A DNA stretch of 34,814 nucleotides from an uncultured Mucilaginibacter sp. (GTDB lineage: Bacteria; Bacteroidota; Bacteroidia; Sphingobacteriales; Sphingobacteriaceae): NCBI GenBank assembly GCA_913775265.1, contig CAJYJH010000080.1:1-34814 (forward strand), in the 5' to 3' direction. The notes below the pieces were generated by a model. It did no database searches and was not told where the DNA came from. It saw only the letters and a list, made by a program, of their open reading frames with translations. Position 1 is the stretch's first letter; every line of letters starts with the position of its first letter. Positions 14,751 to 22,376 of this stretch are shown one piece after another. The position numbers were made by a program, and so were the translations under genes.

Positions 14751-15242
14751 TTAATGTAATTCTTTCAGTAGATTCGGGATATCTAACTGACGTGTAAACA
14801 TCGTTAGCTTTCCGACTTCATCAACTGGCCAAAACTCTTTAGGGCGATCCCAATACAGCTCGACGCCGTTACTATCGGGGTCATCAAGATAAATAGCTTC
14901 TGATACGCCGTGGTCGGAGGCTCCGGTAATGTTCGGATACTTGGCATCCAGCAACCGTTGCAAAATAGCAGCTAAATCTTTTCGTTCCGGATAGAGGATG
15001 GCGGTATGATACAAGCCCGGTGCACGCTCAGGAGCAGGACCAGAACCTAAGCTATGCCATGTGTTTAAGCCTATATGGTGATGATAACCGCCGGCCGAAA
15101 TAAATGCCGCCTGTGATCCATATTTCATCATCAGTTCAAAGCCTAATAAGCCACAGTAAAAGTCGATGGAGCGTTGCAGATCACTTACTTTTAAATGCAC
15201 ATGGCCAATGCGGGTTTGCGCAGGGATTTGATAGTCATTCAT
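14751..15242 (-). CDS. VOC-family (glyoxalase/catechol dioxygenase-like) protein
   Basis: 163 residues. Seen: the vicinal-oxygen-chelate start TRIGHVHLKVSDLQRSIDFY (His14 as the first metal ligand), the middle AGGYHHHIGLNTWHS, GLYHTAILYPERKDL, and the C-terminal SEAIYLDDPDSNGVELYWDRP with the Glu ligand. This half-size form resembles the N-terminal half of CatE-type ring-cleaving dioxygenases, which contain the YHHHIGLNTW and GVELYWDRP phrases. The substrate is not predictable. Divergent from engB with a 56-bp shared promoter region; convergent with the DUF481 gene. Confidence 0.88.
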   Translation of the reverse strand: MNDYQIPAQTRIGHVHLKVSDLQRSIDFYCGLLGFELMMKYGSQAAFISAGGYHHHIGLNTWHSLGSGPAPERAPGLYHTAILYPERKDLAAILQRLLDAKYPNITGASDHGVSEAIYLDDPDSNGVELYWDRPKEFWPVDEVGKLTMFTRQLDIPNLLKELH

Positions 15243-15279
15243 AATTCATTATATGTTTAAACATTAAAATTATACATTG

Positions 15280-15294
15280 CAAAGGTTACCTTTG
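15280..15294 (+). promoter_or_regulatory. Palindrome and -7 box in front of engB
   Basis: CAAAGGTTACCTTTG is a perfect odd palindrome (7+1+7). Its right half holds TACCTTTG (15287-15294), a match to TAnnTTTG, only 4 nt before the engB ATG. It may be both a -7 promoter element and a site for a symmetric regulator. The inner AAGGTTACCTT recurs at 22353-22363. Confidence 0.45.
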
Positions 15295-15298
15295 TATC

Positions 15299-15904
15299 AT
15301 GATTGTAAAATCTGCCGAATTTATTTGCAGCAATACGCAAGTTTCTAAACTTCCGCCACCTACACGGCCCGAATATGCTTTTATTGGCCGCTCCAACGTA
15401 GGCAAGTCTTCGCTGATAAACATGCTTACCTCAAAAAAAGGTTTAGCTAAAACTTCACAAACTCCTGGTAAAACACAACTTATCAATCATTTTTTGATTA
15501 ACGATGATTGGTATTTAGTGGATTTGCCGGGTTATGGGTATGCCCGTATTTCTAAGAGTAAAAAAGAAGATTGGGATAAATTCATCCGCACTTACTTAGA
15601 TAAGCGGGAGAGTTTGCAGTGTGTCTTAGTTTTGATAGATAGCCGGCTCGAGCCCCAAAAAATTGACTTGGCCTTTTGCAATTGGCTTGGTGAAAAAGGC
15701 TTACCATTTGTGTTAGTGTTTACTAAAGCCGATAAACAATCGAGCATCAAAACAGATCAAAACATTGCTAAGTTTAAAAAGGAATTGATGGCCACGTTTG
15801 AAGAAGTGCCGCAATGTTTTGTAACCTCGTCCGAAAATAAATTGGGCCGAGATGAAGTACTGGCCTTTATTGATACCGTGAATAAAAACTTCAGTGAGAT
15901 TTAA
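15299..15904 (+). CDS. engB: Ribosome biogenesis GTPase YsxC/EngB
   Basis: 201 residues, the family length. All GTPase motifs are seen: G1 GRSNVGKS (30-37), G2 TPGKT (55-59), G3 DLPGYG (75-80), G4 TKAD (142-145) and a G5 SS near 175. The YIHA/EngB-specific KTSQTPGKTQLINHF and PGYGYARISKS stretches are intact. Role: essential GTPase in late assembly of the large ribosomal subunit. It is followed after 16 bp by a prenyltransferase gene, then pepF, and these may be co-transcribed. The -7 box TACCTTTG is so close to the ATG that the mRNA would be nearly leaderless. Confidence 0.96.
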   Translation: MIVKSAEFICSNTQVSKLPPPTRPEYAFIGRSNVGKSSLINMLTSKKGLAKTSQTPGKTQLINHFLINDDWYLVDLPGYGYARISKSKKEDWDKFIRTYLDKRESLQCVLVLIDSRLEPQKIDLAFCNWLGEKGLPFVLVFTKADKQSSIKTDQNIAKFKKELMATFEEVPQCFVTSSENKLGRDEVLAFIDTVNKNFSEI

Positions 15905-15920
15905 ACGTAGTTAGTCCAAC

Positions 15921-16775
15921 ATGAAGAAATACCTTTCGTTAGTTACTTTTTCGCATACCATATTTGCTATGCCTTTTGCCTTTATTGGTTTTTTTTTGGC
16001 AGTAACTACTACCGAATATACCTTTGAATGGCCTAAGCTGGTGCTTATGCTGTTGTGCATGGTTTTTGCCCGCAACTCGGCAATGGCCTTTAATCGCTAC
16101 CTGGACCGGGAGATCGATGCCAAGAATCCGCGTACCAAAGTTCGGGATATACCGTCGGGGCGCATTTCTCCGGGAGCTGCTTTAACTTTTACGCTTATCA
16201 ATTGCTTGCTGTTTGTTATAACCACTTGGTTTATAAATGTATTATGCTTTTACCTTTCACCTATTGCTTTACTGGTGGTGTTAGGTTATAGCGCTACCAA
16301 ACGCTTTACGGCGTTATGCCACTTAGTGCTGGGCTTAGGCTTATCATTAGCTCCCATTGGCGCTTATCTGGTGGTAACCGGACATTTTGCCTTGCTTCCA
16401 ATATTTTTCTCGTTAGCTGTAGTTTGTTGGGTGAGTGGCTTTGATATTATCTATGCATTGCAGGATGAAGATTTTGACCGCAACGAAAACCTGCACTCTA
16501 TACCGAGCAAATTAGGCACTGTACGCGCGCTCAATCTTTCTGTGTTTCTGCATGTGCTATCGGCCATATTTGTGATTTTACCTGTCTTTTATACCAATTT
16601 GGGTATACCTTATTATATCGGTGTATTGGTTTACTGCAGTATGTTGATTTATCAGCATCGCTTAGTGAAGCCCAATGATTTGAGCCGGGTAAACTTTGCG
16701 TTTATGACCACCAATGGTATAGCCAGTGTAGTTTTCGCTTTGTTCTTTTTGATTGATCGTTTCATTCATCATTAA
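15921..16775 (+). CDS. UbiA-family polyprenyltransferase, probably for menaquinone (MqnP-like)
   Basis: 284 residues, seven to nine hydrophobic helices. First Asp-rich motif FNRYLDREIDAKNPRT (about 57-71; two Mg-pyrophosphate Asp at 62 and 66), second DIIYALQDEDFD (175-186). This NRYLDREIDAKNPRT form is the one I associate with MqnP (putative 4-hydroxybenzoate polyprenyltransferase in older annotation) of the futalosine menaquinone route. That assignment is inference, as no other mqn gene is in the window. Role: attaches a polyprenyl chain to the aromatic precursor in the membrane. It follows engB by 16 bp. Confidence 0.85.
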   Translation: MKKYLSLVTFSHTIFAMPFAFIGFFLAVTTTEYTFEWPKLVLMLLCMVFARNSAMAFNRYLDREIDAKNPRTKVRDIPSGRISPGAALTFTLINCLLFVITTWFINVLCFYLSPIALLVVLGYSATKRFTALCHLVLGLGLSLAPIGAYLVVTGHFALLPIFFSLAVVCWVSGFDIIYALQDEDFDRNENLHSIPSKLGTVRALNLSVFLHVLSAIFVILPVFYTNLGIPYYIGVLVYCSMLIYQHRLVKPNDLSRVNFAFMTTNGIASVVFALFFLIDRFIHH

Positions 16776-16833
16776 AATACTGCAGGCACATAGGCGTCTG
16801 TCTCTATAATTCATACATCTATACTTTATAAAT

Positions 16834-18534
16834 ATGATTTCTGCTAAAGAGAGAAAATACATTCCTGCTCAGTTAGATATCAACTGGGAAAACCTTGAAC
16901 CATTGTTTAAAGAATTGACCGAACGTCCTGTTAACTCGGTTACTGACTTAGAACAATGGTTGCGTGACCGGAGCGAGTTGGAAGCTGCCTTGGAAGAAGA
17001 TTTTGCATGGCGCTACATCCGTATGACTTGTGACACGGCTAATGAGGAGCTACTCCAAAAATTTCAATACTTTGCTACTGAAATCGAGCCTAAAGTTGCG
17101 CCTTACAACAATGAACTGAATAAGAAATTGATTGACAGCGAATATCTTAACCAATTAGACCAGGACAAATACTTTATATACCTAAGAAGTATTCGTAAGT
17201 CGCTGGAATTATTCCGCGAAGAAAACATTCCGGTACAAACTGAGATACAAGTGGAGCAGCAAAAGTACCAATCAATTACCGGTGCAATGTCTGTGCATGT
17301 TGGCGATAAAGAATTTACCTTGGAGCAAGCGGCCGCTTTGCTAAAAGATACAGACCGTTCTAAACGCCAGGAAGCTTGGGAAAAAATTACCGCTCGCCGT
17401 TTGCAGGATAAGCAACCGCTTAACGAGTTATTTGATTTGCTGTTGGTGCTTCGCCATAAGGTAGCACGTAATGCCGGTTTTGAAAACTTTAGGGATTACA
17501 TGTTCCAGGCGTTAGGGCGCTTTGATTATACGCCACAGGATTGCTATAACTTTCATGAGGCTATTGAGACTGAGGTGGTGCCGGTGTTACGTGAGCAAGC
17601 ACAAAAACGCCGTGAAGCTTTACAGCTGGAAAGTTTGAAACCATGGGACATGGATGTGGATATTACAGGTAAGCCCGCTCTTAAACCTTTCCAGAATGGT
17701 GCAGACTTGGTAGATAAGTCCATCAAATGCTTTAACCGCATCAATCCTTATCTGGGAGAGCGTTTAGAGATTATGAAAGCCAATGGTTTATTCGACGTAG
17801 AAAGCCGTAAAGGTAAAGCACCGGGTGGGTACAACTATCCGCTGGCCGAGACCGGGGCACCTTTCATTTTTATGAACTCTGCCAACACGTTCCGCGACCT
17901 GACGACGATGGTTCACGAAGGTGGCCATGCGGTGCATACTTTCCTGACTGCTGATTTGGAACTGAACGATTTTAAGCACTGCCCGAGTGAGGTAGCCGAG
18001 TTAGCGTCCATGTCCATGGAATTAATCTCGATGGATAATTGGGATGTTTATTTCGAGAATGAAGAAGAATTAAAACGCGCAAAACGCGATCAACTGATCG
18101 ATGTATTAAAGACACTGCCTTGGGTAGCCGTGGTAGATCAGTTTCAACATTGGCTATACACAAACCCCGATCATACTGATGCACAGCGTACCGAAGCCTG
18201 GGTACAGATTTATGAGCGCTTCGGTGCAGGGTTTATTGACTGGAGCGAACATCAGGAGGCAGAGGCTAATCTGTGGCAAAAGCAGTTGCATATATTTGAG
18301 GTGCCGTTTTATTACATTGAGTATGGTATGGCCCAGTTAGGTGCCATAGCTGTATGGAAAAATTATAAAGAGAACCCGGAAAAAGGCTTGCAGCAATATT
18401 TAGATGCTTTAAAACTGGGCTATACCAAAACCATCAAAGAAATTTACGAAACAGCAGGTATCCAATTTGATTTTAGTGCCGGCTACGTAAAAGAATTAGC
18501 TGCATTTGTGAAGAGCGAGCTTGACAAGATATAA
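16834..18534 (+). CDS. pepF: Oligoendopeptidase F (M3 family zinc peptidase)
   Basis: 566 residues, cytoplasmic (no signal peptide). An N-terminal helical domain (about 60-190) matches the PepF-type pattern, followed by the M3 catalytic domain: MVHEGGHAVHTF with zinc ligands His361 and His365 and catalytic Glu362, and CPSEVAELASMSMEL giving the third ligand, Glu389. The last block includes YYIEYGMAQLGAIAVWKNY. Role: cleaves oligopeptides of roughly 7-20 residues during peptide turnover. A short M3B-type clade of about 565 residues is usual in Bacteroidota. The start ATG at 16834 lies 58 bp after the prenyltransferase. A hairpin at 18587-18627 ends the transcript. Confidence 0.92.
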   Translation: MISAKERKYIPAQLDINWENLEPLFKELTERPVNSVTDLEQWLRDRSELEAALEEDFAWRYIRMTCDTANEELLQKFQYFATEIEPKVAPYNNELNKKLIDSEYLNQLDQDKYFIYLRSIRKSLELFREENIPVQTEIQVEQQKYQSITGAMSVHVGDKEFTLEQAAALLKDTDRSKRQEAWEKITARRLQDKQPLNELFDLLLVLRHKVARNAGFENFRDYMFQALGRFDYTPQDCYNFHEAIETEVVPVLREQAQKRREALQLESLKPWDMDVDITGKPALKPFQNGADLVDKSIKCFNRINPYLGERLEIMKANGLFDVESRKGKAPGGYNYPLAETGAPFIFMNSANTFRDLTTMVHEGGHAVHTFLTADLELNDFKHCPSEVAELASMSMELISMDNWDVYFENEEELKRAKRDQLIDVLKTLPWVAVVDQFQHWLYTNPDHTDAQRTEAWVQIYERFGAGFIDWSEHQEAEANLWQKQLHIFEVPFYYIEYGMAQLGAIAVWKNYKENPEKGLQQYLDALKLGYTKTIKEIYETAGIQFDFSAGYVKELAAFVKSELDKI

Positions 18535-18586
18535 GGTGCTTCGTACAATAGCACAAACTCAGTAGTCATCTTAAATTACTGCATAG

Positions 18587-18627
18587 AAAGCAAGAACACT
18601 TTTTTAAATTTGAAGTGTTCTTGCTTT
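18587..18627 (+). terminator. 15-bp hairpin terminator after pepF
   Basis: AAAGCAAGAACACTT pairs perfectly with AAGTGTTCTTGCTTT around an 11-nt AT-rich loop, followed by TAATC and then the ATG of the nuclease gene (18633). The loop contains TAAATTTG, a -7 box, so this hairpin also carries a promoter element of the next gene. Confidence 0.75.
18605..18612 (+). promoter_or_regulatory. -7 box in the terminator loop, for the nuclease gene
   Basis: TAAATTTG fits TAnnTTTG and sits in the loop of the pepF terminator. A transcript from it would begin inside the 3' arm (about 18616), so it would not contain the hairpin, leaving a leader of about 16 nt to the ATG at 18633. No clear -33 element is seen. 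Confidence 0.4.
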
Positions 18628-18632
18628 TAATC

Positions 18633-20027
18633 ATGAAGCCAACCTTTAAACTTTTCTTAGCCGCCGGTCTCATATTCTTGTTAGCGAGTTGCGACCGCAA
18701 CAAAAAGAATGGACAGTTAACTGAGCATGGCAAATTAACTGCTGTGGCAACCGAAGATTTCGAATCTGCCGGTAAAAGTAGTTACAGCCCTGCGGATATT
18801 ACGTTAGGTACAGGTAGTTGGTATTTAAGCGATGCCTTAATTGCAGGTACAGGTAAAGATGCCCATAACGGCAGCCAGTCAGTACGGATACGCAACCGTG
18901 GCGAGCTACGAATGGATTTTGATGTAAGCGGCGTTGCACAGGTAACCGTAAAACACGCGGCTTATCAAAAAAACGAGGCGGCCAAGTGGCAATTGAAAAT
19001 GTCGACAGATGGCGGACGCTCATATCAACAGGTTGGTCCCGAAATAACTTCCAGGCAACATCAGTTACAAACGGTCAGCTTCACAGTAAATCAACAAAAG
19101 CCGGCAAGGTTTGAGATTGTTAAAACCTCGGGTGGCAACAACCGCATTAACATCGATGACTTTACGTTATTGCCAAACGGCGCGAGCAATACAGTTAACT
19201 CTCAACCTGAAAATGGCGGTACAGATCACAGCGCACCAGTAGCGGGCGACAATAGTAATTTACTGCTCGGCAATCCAAGCAATGCGGTGGCTGATGTAAA
19301 GTCGCTCGACAACTATTTAATGACTAAACCTTATTACACATTAAGTTATAACAGAGGTAGGGGTGGCCCTAATTGGGTATGCTGGTACTTGGGTGATGAA
19401 TGGCTGGGCTCAATTAAAAGGGCAAATGATTTCAGGCCCGATGACAGTTTACCTGAAGGATGGTATAAAGTGCAAAGCACAAGCTACATAGGCAGTGGTT
19501 TTGAGCGCGGCCACAACTGCCCGTCGGCAGATCGCACTGTGTCGTTAAAAGCTAACTCTGCCACGTTTCTGATGAGTAATATGATACCGCAAGCACCGGC
19601 TAATAACCAGAACACCTGGGGGAATTTAGAGGGCTACGAACGCATGCTGGTAGGCAAAGGCAATGAGGTTTATGTTATTATGGGCAGTTGCGGGCAAGGC
19701 GGGTATGGAACGCGTGGCTATCATACCACAATTGATAACGGCCGTATCACTGTGCCTTCTAATATCTGGAAGGTCGTTGTAGTTATTCCAAATGGCAACA
19801 ATGATTTGCAGCGCATTAATGCCACCACAAGGGTAATTGCAGTTAATACTCCCAATAACAATAATATCAGTGCCGACTGGACTAAATACATTTGCACCGT
19901 ACGCGATATTGAAAAGACAACAGGTTATAACTTGTTGTCTAAACTTCCGAAAAATGTTCAGGATGTAATAGAAACGCGGAGGGATAGCGGAATTAGTCCT
20001 GACGATGGATACATCATTAGATATTAG
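18633..20027 (+). CDS. DNA/RNA non-specific endonuclease, surface lipoprotein
   Basis: 464 residues from ATG 18633. A lipobox LLASC (Cys20) marks a lipoprotein. Residues about 40-185 look like a secreted beta-sandwich (the FESAGKSSYSP...GSWYLSDALI and INIDDFTLLP phrases fit Bacteroidota choice-of-anchor/galactose-binding-like domains). The C-terminal NUC1 domain (about 220-450) carries ERGHNCPSADR in place of DRGHxxP, with catalytic His294, and SNMIPQAPANNQNTW giving the metal-binding Asn about 30 residues later, followed by NLE. Role: cleaves extracellular DNA or RNA for nutrients; inference from the family. A GTG 18 bp upstream would spoil the signal sequence, so the ATG is chosen. A probable own promoter lies in the preceding hairpin loop. 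Confidence 0.9.
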   Translation: MKPTFKLFLAAGLIFLLASCDRNKKNGQLTEHGKLTAVATEDFESAGKSSYSPADITLGTGSWYLSDALIAGTGKDAHNGSQSVRIRNRGELRMDFDVSGVAQVTVKHAAYQKNEAAKWQLKMSTDGGRSYQQVGPEITSRQHQLQTVSFTVNQQKPARFEIVKTSGGNNRINIDDFTLLPNGASNTVNSQPENGGTDHSAPVAGDNSNLLLGNPSNAVADVKSLDNYLMTKPYYTLSYNRGRGGPNWVCWYLGDEWLGSIKRANDFRPDDSLPEGWYKVQSTSYIGSGFERGHNCPSADRTVSLKANSATFLMSNMIPQAPANNQNTWGNLEGYERMLVGKGNEVYVIMGSCGQGGYGTRGYHTTIDNGRITVPSNIWKVVVVIPNGNNDLQRINATTRVIAVNTPNNNNISADWTKYICTVRDIEKTTGYNLLSKLPKNVQDVIETRRDSGISPDDGYIIRY

Positions 20028-20109
20028 TTTCTTAAAATTTCAATAGTACTTTGTAAAACATTTGTAAATTTTATTCCGTTATATAAAATATATAGACTGG
20101 CGAAAATTT

Positions 20110-20574
20110 ATGATGAAGCGCATTGCAATGGTGGGACTGATGCTCACCGGTTTAAGTGTTCCGATTACTGCATCTAATTACAAAGTTGAACCCTGTGAAC
20201 GCATTTGTGGAAAATGGCGTTCTGAAAAGAAAAACTGCATTGTGCAGGTATATCGCGATGATGACGATTATAAAGCCAAATTGCTTTGGTTTGATGATTC
20301 GGACGATCCGTCGCGCCCAATGGAAACCAGGGTAGATTACAAAAATCCGGATAAATCTTTACGTAGCCGCAAAGTTATTGGGATGAATGTTGTAGAAGAC
20401 CTGGAATATAAACCTAAAACTGACAGTTGGGAAAACGGTATAATTTACGATGCGCAAACCGGCAAAAAATGGAATTCGTCGGCGCAGATTTTACCAGATG
20501 GAGCCATGAAAGTAACCGGTTATTGGCATTTTAAGTTTATAGGCCGGAGCATGAATTTTTATCGTGTACAGTAG
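20110..20574 (+). CDS. DUF2147 secreted protein
   Basis: 154 residues with a signal peptide (about 1-22, ending ITAS/N). DUF2147 pattern seen: ICGKWRSEKKNCIVQVYRDDDDYKAKL, DYKNPDKSLRSRKVIGM, WENGIIYDAQTGKKWNSSAQILPDG and VTGYWHFKFIGRSMNFYRV. DUF2147 proteins are small periplasmic beta proteins of unknown function. The 82-bp spacer before it shows no clear -7 box. Its stop codon lies inside a hairpin shared with thioredoxin. Confidence 0.88.
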   Translation: MMKRIAMVGLMLTGLSVPITASNYKVEPCERICGKWRSEKKNCIVQVYRDDDDYKAKLLWFDDSDDPSRPMETRVDYKNPDKSLRSRKVIGMNVVEDLEYKPKTDSWENGIIYDAQTGKKWNSSAQILPDGAMKVTGYWHFKFIGRSMNFYRVQ

Positions 20575-20598
20575 TACCCATTTAAAGGTACTGCTGTA
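20567..20598. terminator. Hairpin covering the ends of DUF2147 and trxA genes
   Basis: TACAGTAGTACC pairs with GGTACTGCTGTA (12 bp, one G-T) around the loop CATTTAAA. The DUF2147 stop TAG is in the left arm and the trxA stop lies in the loop, so the two convergent genes end inside one bidirectional hairpin. It lacks a clean T-tract on either side. Confidence 0.6.
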
Positions 20599-20878
20599 TC
20601 ACTTGTTTAATTTGCCCGGCCTGCATCACACCGCTTTGGCGCCATTTATTCTGGCCTCCCTTAAATAAGATCAGTGTCGGTACGCCTTGTATATTATAAG
20701 CGTTGGCTACCGATGGGTTTTTGTCAATATCAATCTTTACAATTTTAACCTGTTCGCCTAAATCATCCTTTACTTGTTTAAGTATAGGTGCCATCATTTT
20801 ACATGGTCCGCACCATTCAGCCGAAAAATCGACCAGCACAGGCTGGTCGGCATTAATAATATCTGCAAAAGTCGCCAT
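20582..20878 (-). CDS. trxA: Thioredoxin
   Basis: 98 residues, slightly shorter than the usual 105. Seen: [18 protein letters not shown] with redox pair Cys23/Cys26, [31 protein letters not shown] with the cis-Pro, and the usual C-terminal helix. Role: cytoplasmic disulfide reductant. No signal peptide, so not a periplasmic resA-like form. It is divergent from the metallo-beta-lactamase gene with a 148-bp spacer and convergent with the DUF2147 gene. Confidence 0.95.
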   Translation of the reverse strand: MATFADIINADQPVLVDFSAEWCGPCKMMAPILKQVKDDLGEQVKIVKIDIDKNPSVANAYNIQGVPTLILFKGGQNKWRQSGVMQAGQIKQVIQQYL

Positions 20879-20975
20879 AGATTTTAGTTTTAGTATTTAA
20901 CAAACGTGTTCGTTTTCCGTTTTCAATGCCCGATAGTAATTGCAAATCGTAACGGCAAAATGTATTAGTGCAACG

Positions 20976-21003
20976 TTGGGCAAATAATCAATTGTTATAT
21001 TCG
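20976..21003 (+). promoter_or_regulatory. Candidate promoter of the beta-lactamase operon
   Basis: TTG (20976-20978), 17-bp spacer, TATATTCG (20996-21003), one base off TAnnTTTG. Both elements have the proper Bacteroidota spacing. The ATG is 24 bp downstream, giving a leader of about 18 nt. Confidence 0.45.
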
Positions 21004-21026
21004 CGGCTGTAGCAATCAATCAAATA

Positions 21027-21899
21027 ATGAAAGTACGTTTTGCAGCTTTGTTGTTTTTAGTGCTGTGGTTTTGCAGCATTAACATTTTTGCTCAAAAAGT
21101 AAATGAGCCTAAAGACGTACCAGCTTCATGGTCGAAACCGTACCAGCCGTTCCGCATTGCCGGAAATTTGTACTACGTTGGCACTGATGATCTGGCTTGT
21201 TATCTGGTTACTACACCTCAAGGACATATCTTAATTAATACCGGCTTAGCTAATTCAGCAGGTTTGATTAAGCATAGTATTGAAATGCTGGGCTACAAAT
21301 TTAGCGACATAAAAATACTGCTTACTACCCAAGCACACTATGATCACATGGGCGCTATGGCAAAAATCAAAAAACAAACCGGAGCGCGGTTTATGGTAGA
21401 CAAGCAGGATGCTCAGATAGCCGCTGATGGCGGACAATCTGACTACGCATTCGGCAATAAAGGCGCAAGTTTTAAACCCGTTAAAGCAGACCAACTGCTG
21501 CATAATAATGATACGATAGCTTGGGATGGTACCAACATTATTTTACTGCATCATCCGGGGCATACTAAGGGGTCTTGCAGTTACCTGCTCGACGTGAAAG
21601 ATAACGAGCGAAGCTATCGTGTACTTATTGCTAATATGCCATCCATCGTCACGGAAAAAGCGTTTAGCGATGTTCAGGCATATCCGCAAATAGCCCAAGA
21701 TTATGCTTACACGTTTAATGCGATGGATAAATTAAAATTTGATCTTTGGGTATCGTCACATGCCAGCCAGTTTAATCTTCATCAAAAACACAAACCTGGC
21801 GACGCTTATAACCCAGAAAAGTTCAGAGACGATAAAGGATATCAGGCTACGCTTGCCGAATTAAAAAGGGAATACGATAAGAAGCTAAGACAAAAATAA
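21027..21899 (+). CDS. Subclass B3 metallo-beta-lactamase, GOB-like
   Basis: 290 residues with a signal peptide (about 1-22, FA/QK). Zinc motif TTQAHYDHMGAM: Gln102 stands where most B3 enzymes have His116, followed by His104, Asp106 and His107. HHPGHTKGS gives His179 (standard 196), IANMPS gives Met204 (standard position 221) and SSHASQF gives His245 (standard 263). Gln116 plus Met221 is the hallmark of the GOB enzymes of Elizabethkingia, and phrases such as FRIAGNLYYVGT, TLLHHPGHTKGSC-like and LIANMPSI also match GOB from memory. Periplasmic; expected to hydrolyse beta-lactams including carbapenems, but activity is inference and some homologues are weak or have other substrates. Followed 24 bp later by a cupin gene. 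Confidence 0.85.
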   Translation: MKVRFAALLFLVLWFCSINIFAQKVNEPKDVPASWSKPYQPFRIAGNLYYVGTDDLACYLVTTPQGHILINTGLANSAGLIKHSIEMLGYKFSDIKILLTTQAHYDHMGAMAKIKKQTGARFMVDKQDAQIAADGGQSDYAFGNKGASFKPVKADQLLHNNDTIAWDGTNIILLHHPGHTKGSCSYLLDVKDNERSYRVLIANMPSIVTEKAFSDVQAYPQIAQDYAYTFNAMDKLKFDLWVSSHASQFNLHQKHKPGDAYNPEKFRDDKGYQATLAELKREYDKKLRQK

Positions 21900-21923
21900 T
21901 CTTGGCAAAAAATACAATTACAC

Positions 21924-22274
21924 ATGGACACCAACATTTTTAAAAAATTCAGTGATATCAAACCGGTTGAGATGTCGCCGGGCTATATGGCTCAACTGAT
22001 ACATACGGGTGCTAATACTTTAAATTTTTTAGAGGTAAAGGCTGGCGCTGTATCTGCCATACACACTCACATACATCACCAATGTGCATTTGTACTCGAA
22101 GGGCAATTTGAGTTAACCGTAAATGGCGAAGCGCAAATTTTAGACGCCAATACTTTCGCAATTATTCCGCCTAACATTCCGCATGGTGGCCGCGCAATAA
22201 CGGATTGCAAATTGCTGGATATATTTAATCCGATAAGGGAGGATCTGCGCGAATTACAGAAAAAGCAGTCATAG
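21924..22274 (+). CDS. Small cupin-domain protein
   Basis: 116 residues, a single cupin barrel: IHTHIHHQCAFVLEGQFELTVNGE is cupin motif 1 with the metal-binding His (HTHxHH and a downstream Glu), and FAIIPPNIPHGGRAI holds motif 2 with its His. No signal peptide. Single-domain cupins bind a metal and act as isomerases, dioxygenases or sensors; the substrate cannot be predicted. It follows the beta-lactamase by 24 bp on the same strand and is probably co-transcribed with it. Confidence 0.85.
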   Translation: MDTNIFKKFSDIKPVEMSPGYMAQLIHTGANTLNFLEVKAGAVSAIHTHIHHQCAFVLEGQFELTVNGEAQILDANTFAIIPPNIPHGGRAITDCKLLDIFNPIREDLRELQKKQS

Positions 22275-22350
22275 CTTAACCAGGCTAAATTAGAAGGGAT
22301 TTGAAAGAATTTTTTCCGAAAATTTTGACTTATGTTTCCTTTCGATTAAC

Positions 22351-22365
22351 TTAAGGTTACCTTAA
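22351..22365 (+). promoter_or_regulatory. 15-bp palindrome before the UVR microprotein gene
   Basis: TTAAGGTTACCTTAA is a perfect odd palindrome (7+1+7) ending 11 bp before the ATG at 22377. Its core AAGGTTACCTT is the same 11 bp as in the palindrome before engB. It may be an operator. No convincing -7 box is next to it. Confidence 0.35.
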
Positions 22366-22376
22366 TTAATTGAACT

